DNA from: an uncultured Ruaniaceae bacterium
GTDB taxonomy: Bacteria > Actinomycetota > Actinomycetes > Actinomycetales > Beutenbergiaceae
Assembly: GCA_938004115.1 (NCBI GenBank)
Contig: CALKWS010000002.1
Coordinates: 1 to 6,858, forward strand
Direction of reading: 5' to 3'
DNA: 6,858 nt
Shown one piece after another: positions 5,544-6,858 of the stretch. Position 1 is the stretch's first letter. Every line of letters begins with the position of its first letter. A model generated the notes under the pieces. The model ran no database searches. It was not told the DNA's origin and worked only from the letters and a program-made list of their open reading frames with translations. Position numbers and translations under genes: made by a program.

Positions 5544-6858
5544 TTCAGTTCGTCGACCAGGGATTGGATGCTGTCCTGCAGGTCGGCGATCGCATCGGGC
5601 AATTCCTTGTTGCCCGCGACCACCTCATCGAGTTCGGCCACCAGTTCGTTGGCGGAGGCGGCGAAGGCCGGGTCGCCGTTGGCGGCGTAGCCGAACTCCG
5701 GGGTGCGCACCAGGTCGGCGAGGTAGGTGTCCATGTCCTCCTGGCGGTCCGGGTACTGCACGCCGTCCTCGGCCAGGTCGGCCCGGGTGGGCAGGAACCC
5801 GCCGGCGGCCACGAAGTCGGCCTGGTTCTCCGGCTCGTTCACGAACCGGATGAACTCCGCGGCCAGGGCCGGGTTGGCGCTGTCGGAGAAGGCGGCCATG
5901 TACTTCCCGCCCGGGAACCCGCCGCACTCCACGGCACACGGGTTGGGTGCGGCCATCCAGTTGAAGTCCGCATTCTCGGCGAACTGTCCCACCTGCCAGT
6001 TACCGGACAGGTAGACCGGGGCGTCCTGGGCCAGGAAGATCTCGTTGGCGCCCTCGTACCGGGAGCCGGCGCCCAGCCAGAAGTCCCGCGGCATGGTGTC
6101 GGCTTCCATCATGTCCACCAGCGGCTGCAGGGCGTCCTCGGCGGCTTGCGCGTCCAGGGTCATCTCCCCGTCGCCCACCATGGCGGTGCCGTAGTAGCTG
6201 AGCACGGTGGAGACCCGGTGGCCGGACTTGTCCATCGCCATGGCGTAGGCGGTGCCGGTGGCCTCCTGGACCTCCTCGGCGGCGGCGATCATCTCCTCGA
6301 ACGTCCACGGGTCGTCCACGTCCGGCACGTCCACACCGGCTTCCTCGAACAGGTCCACGTTGATGAACGGGCCGTTGAGGGTCAGGTCCGAGGGCACCGC
6401 GAGGATCTCGCCGTTGTCACCCGTGGCCCCGCCCATCGGACCGGGCAGGAACTCATCGGCGTAGTCCTCGCCCAGGTAGGGCCGCAGGTCCAGCAGGTCC
6501 AGGCGGAAGTCGGTCAGGGAGGTCAGGCGCACCACATCCGGAGCGTCCCCGCCGGACAGGCGGGCCTGCACCGAGGTGATCAGGTCCGCGTACGGCAGCA
6601 CCTCGAGGTTGACCGTGACGTCGTACTCCTCCTCGAAGTCGGCGATGATGTCGCGGGTGGCCTGCTCGTCCGGACCGTCGGTGAAGTAGACGTAGTTCAG
6701 GGTCTCACCGGCGTAGTCGGCGGGGTCGAACTCCTCGACCTCGACCGGTTCCTCGGCGGCGGTGTCGTCATTGTCGCCCTCGACCTCTCCGGGGGCACAG
6801 GCGGCTAACAGGGCGATGGCGCCCACAGCGGCGAGACCGGCTCGCACGCGTCGGGATC
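5540..6858 (-). CDS. Extracellular sugar-binding lipoprotein of the ABC importer (5' end cut)
   Basis: This is a family-1-type solute-binding protein that captures the sugar outside the membrane and hands it to the two permeases. It ends at TGA 5540-5542. A GTG at 6845-6847 could start a 435-residue protein, but the frame is open to the window edge and the three codons before it read Ser-Arg-Arg, the expected basic head of a signal peptide, so the true start is probably just outside. Numbered from that GTG, a hydrophobic run ends in the lipobox LAAC with Cys17 as the lipidation site. A very acidic linker follows (~21-43), then the mature fold: LNYVYFTDGPDEQ, RLSGGDAPDVV (97-106), NVDLFEEAGVDVP (163-175) and PWTFEEMI (180-187). 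The stretch GGFPGGKYMAAF (309-320) precedes the C-terminal helices. Cys304 and Cys308 may form a disulfide. Acidic residues (89 by hand count) far exceed Lys plus Arg (16). Confidence 0.93.
   Translation of the reverse strand, partial: SRRVRAGLAAVGAIALLAACAPGEVEGDNDDTAAEEPVEVEEFDPADYAGETLNYVYFTDGPDEQATRDIIADFEEEYDVTVNLEVLPYADLITSVQARLSGGDAPDVVRLTSLTDFRLDLLDLRPYLGEDYADEFLPGPMGGATGDNGEILAVPSDLTLNGPFINVDLFEEAGVDVPDVDDPWTFEEMIAAAEEVQEATGTAYAMAMDKSGHRVSTVLSYYGTAMVGDGEMTLDAQAAEDALQPLVDMMEADTMPRDFWLGAGSRYEGANEIFLAQDAPVYLSGNWQVGQFAENADFNWMAAPNPCAVECGGFPGGKYMAAFSDSANPALAAEFIRFVNEPENQADFVAAGGFLPTRADLAEDGVQYPDRQEDMDTYLADLVRTPEFGYAANGDPAFAASANELVAELDEVVAGNKELPDAIADLQDSIQSLVDELN

Noticed and set aside
5507..6808. 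A plus-strand open frame of over 400 codons opposite the binding-protein gene
   Set aside because: It is antisense shadow. The minus-strand frame has a lipobox and the solute-binding fold, while this frame is Gly/Val/His-rich with no family features.

Overview
The window is very GC-rich, its reading frames end almost every codon in G or C, and one gene probably starts with TTG. It also holds a sugar importer of the kind common in soil and marine Actinomycetota. I read it as a chromosomal piece of a high-GC actinobacterium, plausibly of the Micrococcales, but no marker here fixes the genus. I see no RNA genes, insertion sequences, CRISPR arrays or phage genes.

Layout, left to right. Positions 1-707 (+) hold the last third or so of a CocE/NonD-type serine hydrolase whose start and catalytic triad lie outside the window. 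Positions 708-851 are a short gap between convergent genes. It carries two GC-rich hairpins, the second probably a terminator serving both directions, and a cluster of CGGTCAGGCG decamers that runs into the end of the next gene. Everything from 852 to 6858 is on the minus strand and reads right to left as one probable operon: a sugar-binding lipoprotein (5' end cut by the window edge), a MalF-type permease, a MalG-type permease, then, after 181 bases filled mostly by a 33-bp tandem repeat, a 901-residue protein without a signal peptide.

The first three minus-strand genes form a CUT1-type carbohydrate ABC importer without its ATPase. The genes overlap by 4 bases at both junctions (TTGA and ATGA), so they are almost certainly translated together. 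The imported sugar cannot be named from sequence. The 901-residue protein looks like a cytoplasmic (alpha/alpha)-toroid plus beta-sandwich enzyme, the architecture of heparinase-like polysaccharide lyases. I know of no characterised function for it. The simplest model is that the importer brings in an oligosaccharide, perhaps uronate-containing, which the toroid protein cleaves or modifies inside the cell.

The two items most worth a second look are this uncharacterised enzyme-importer pair and the intergenic 33-bp repeat array (types A-A-B-B-partial B) between the permease and the toroid gene. The array is open in the reading frame of the downstream gene up to a single extra base near its far end.
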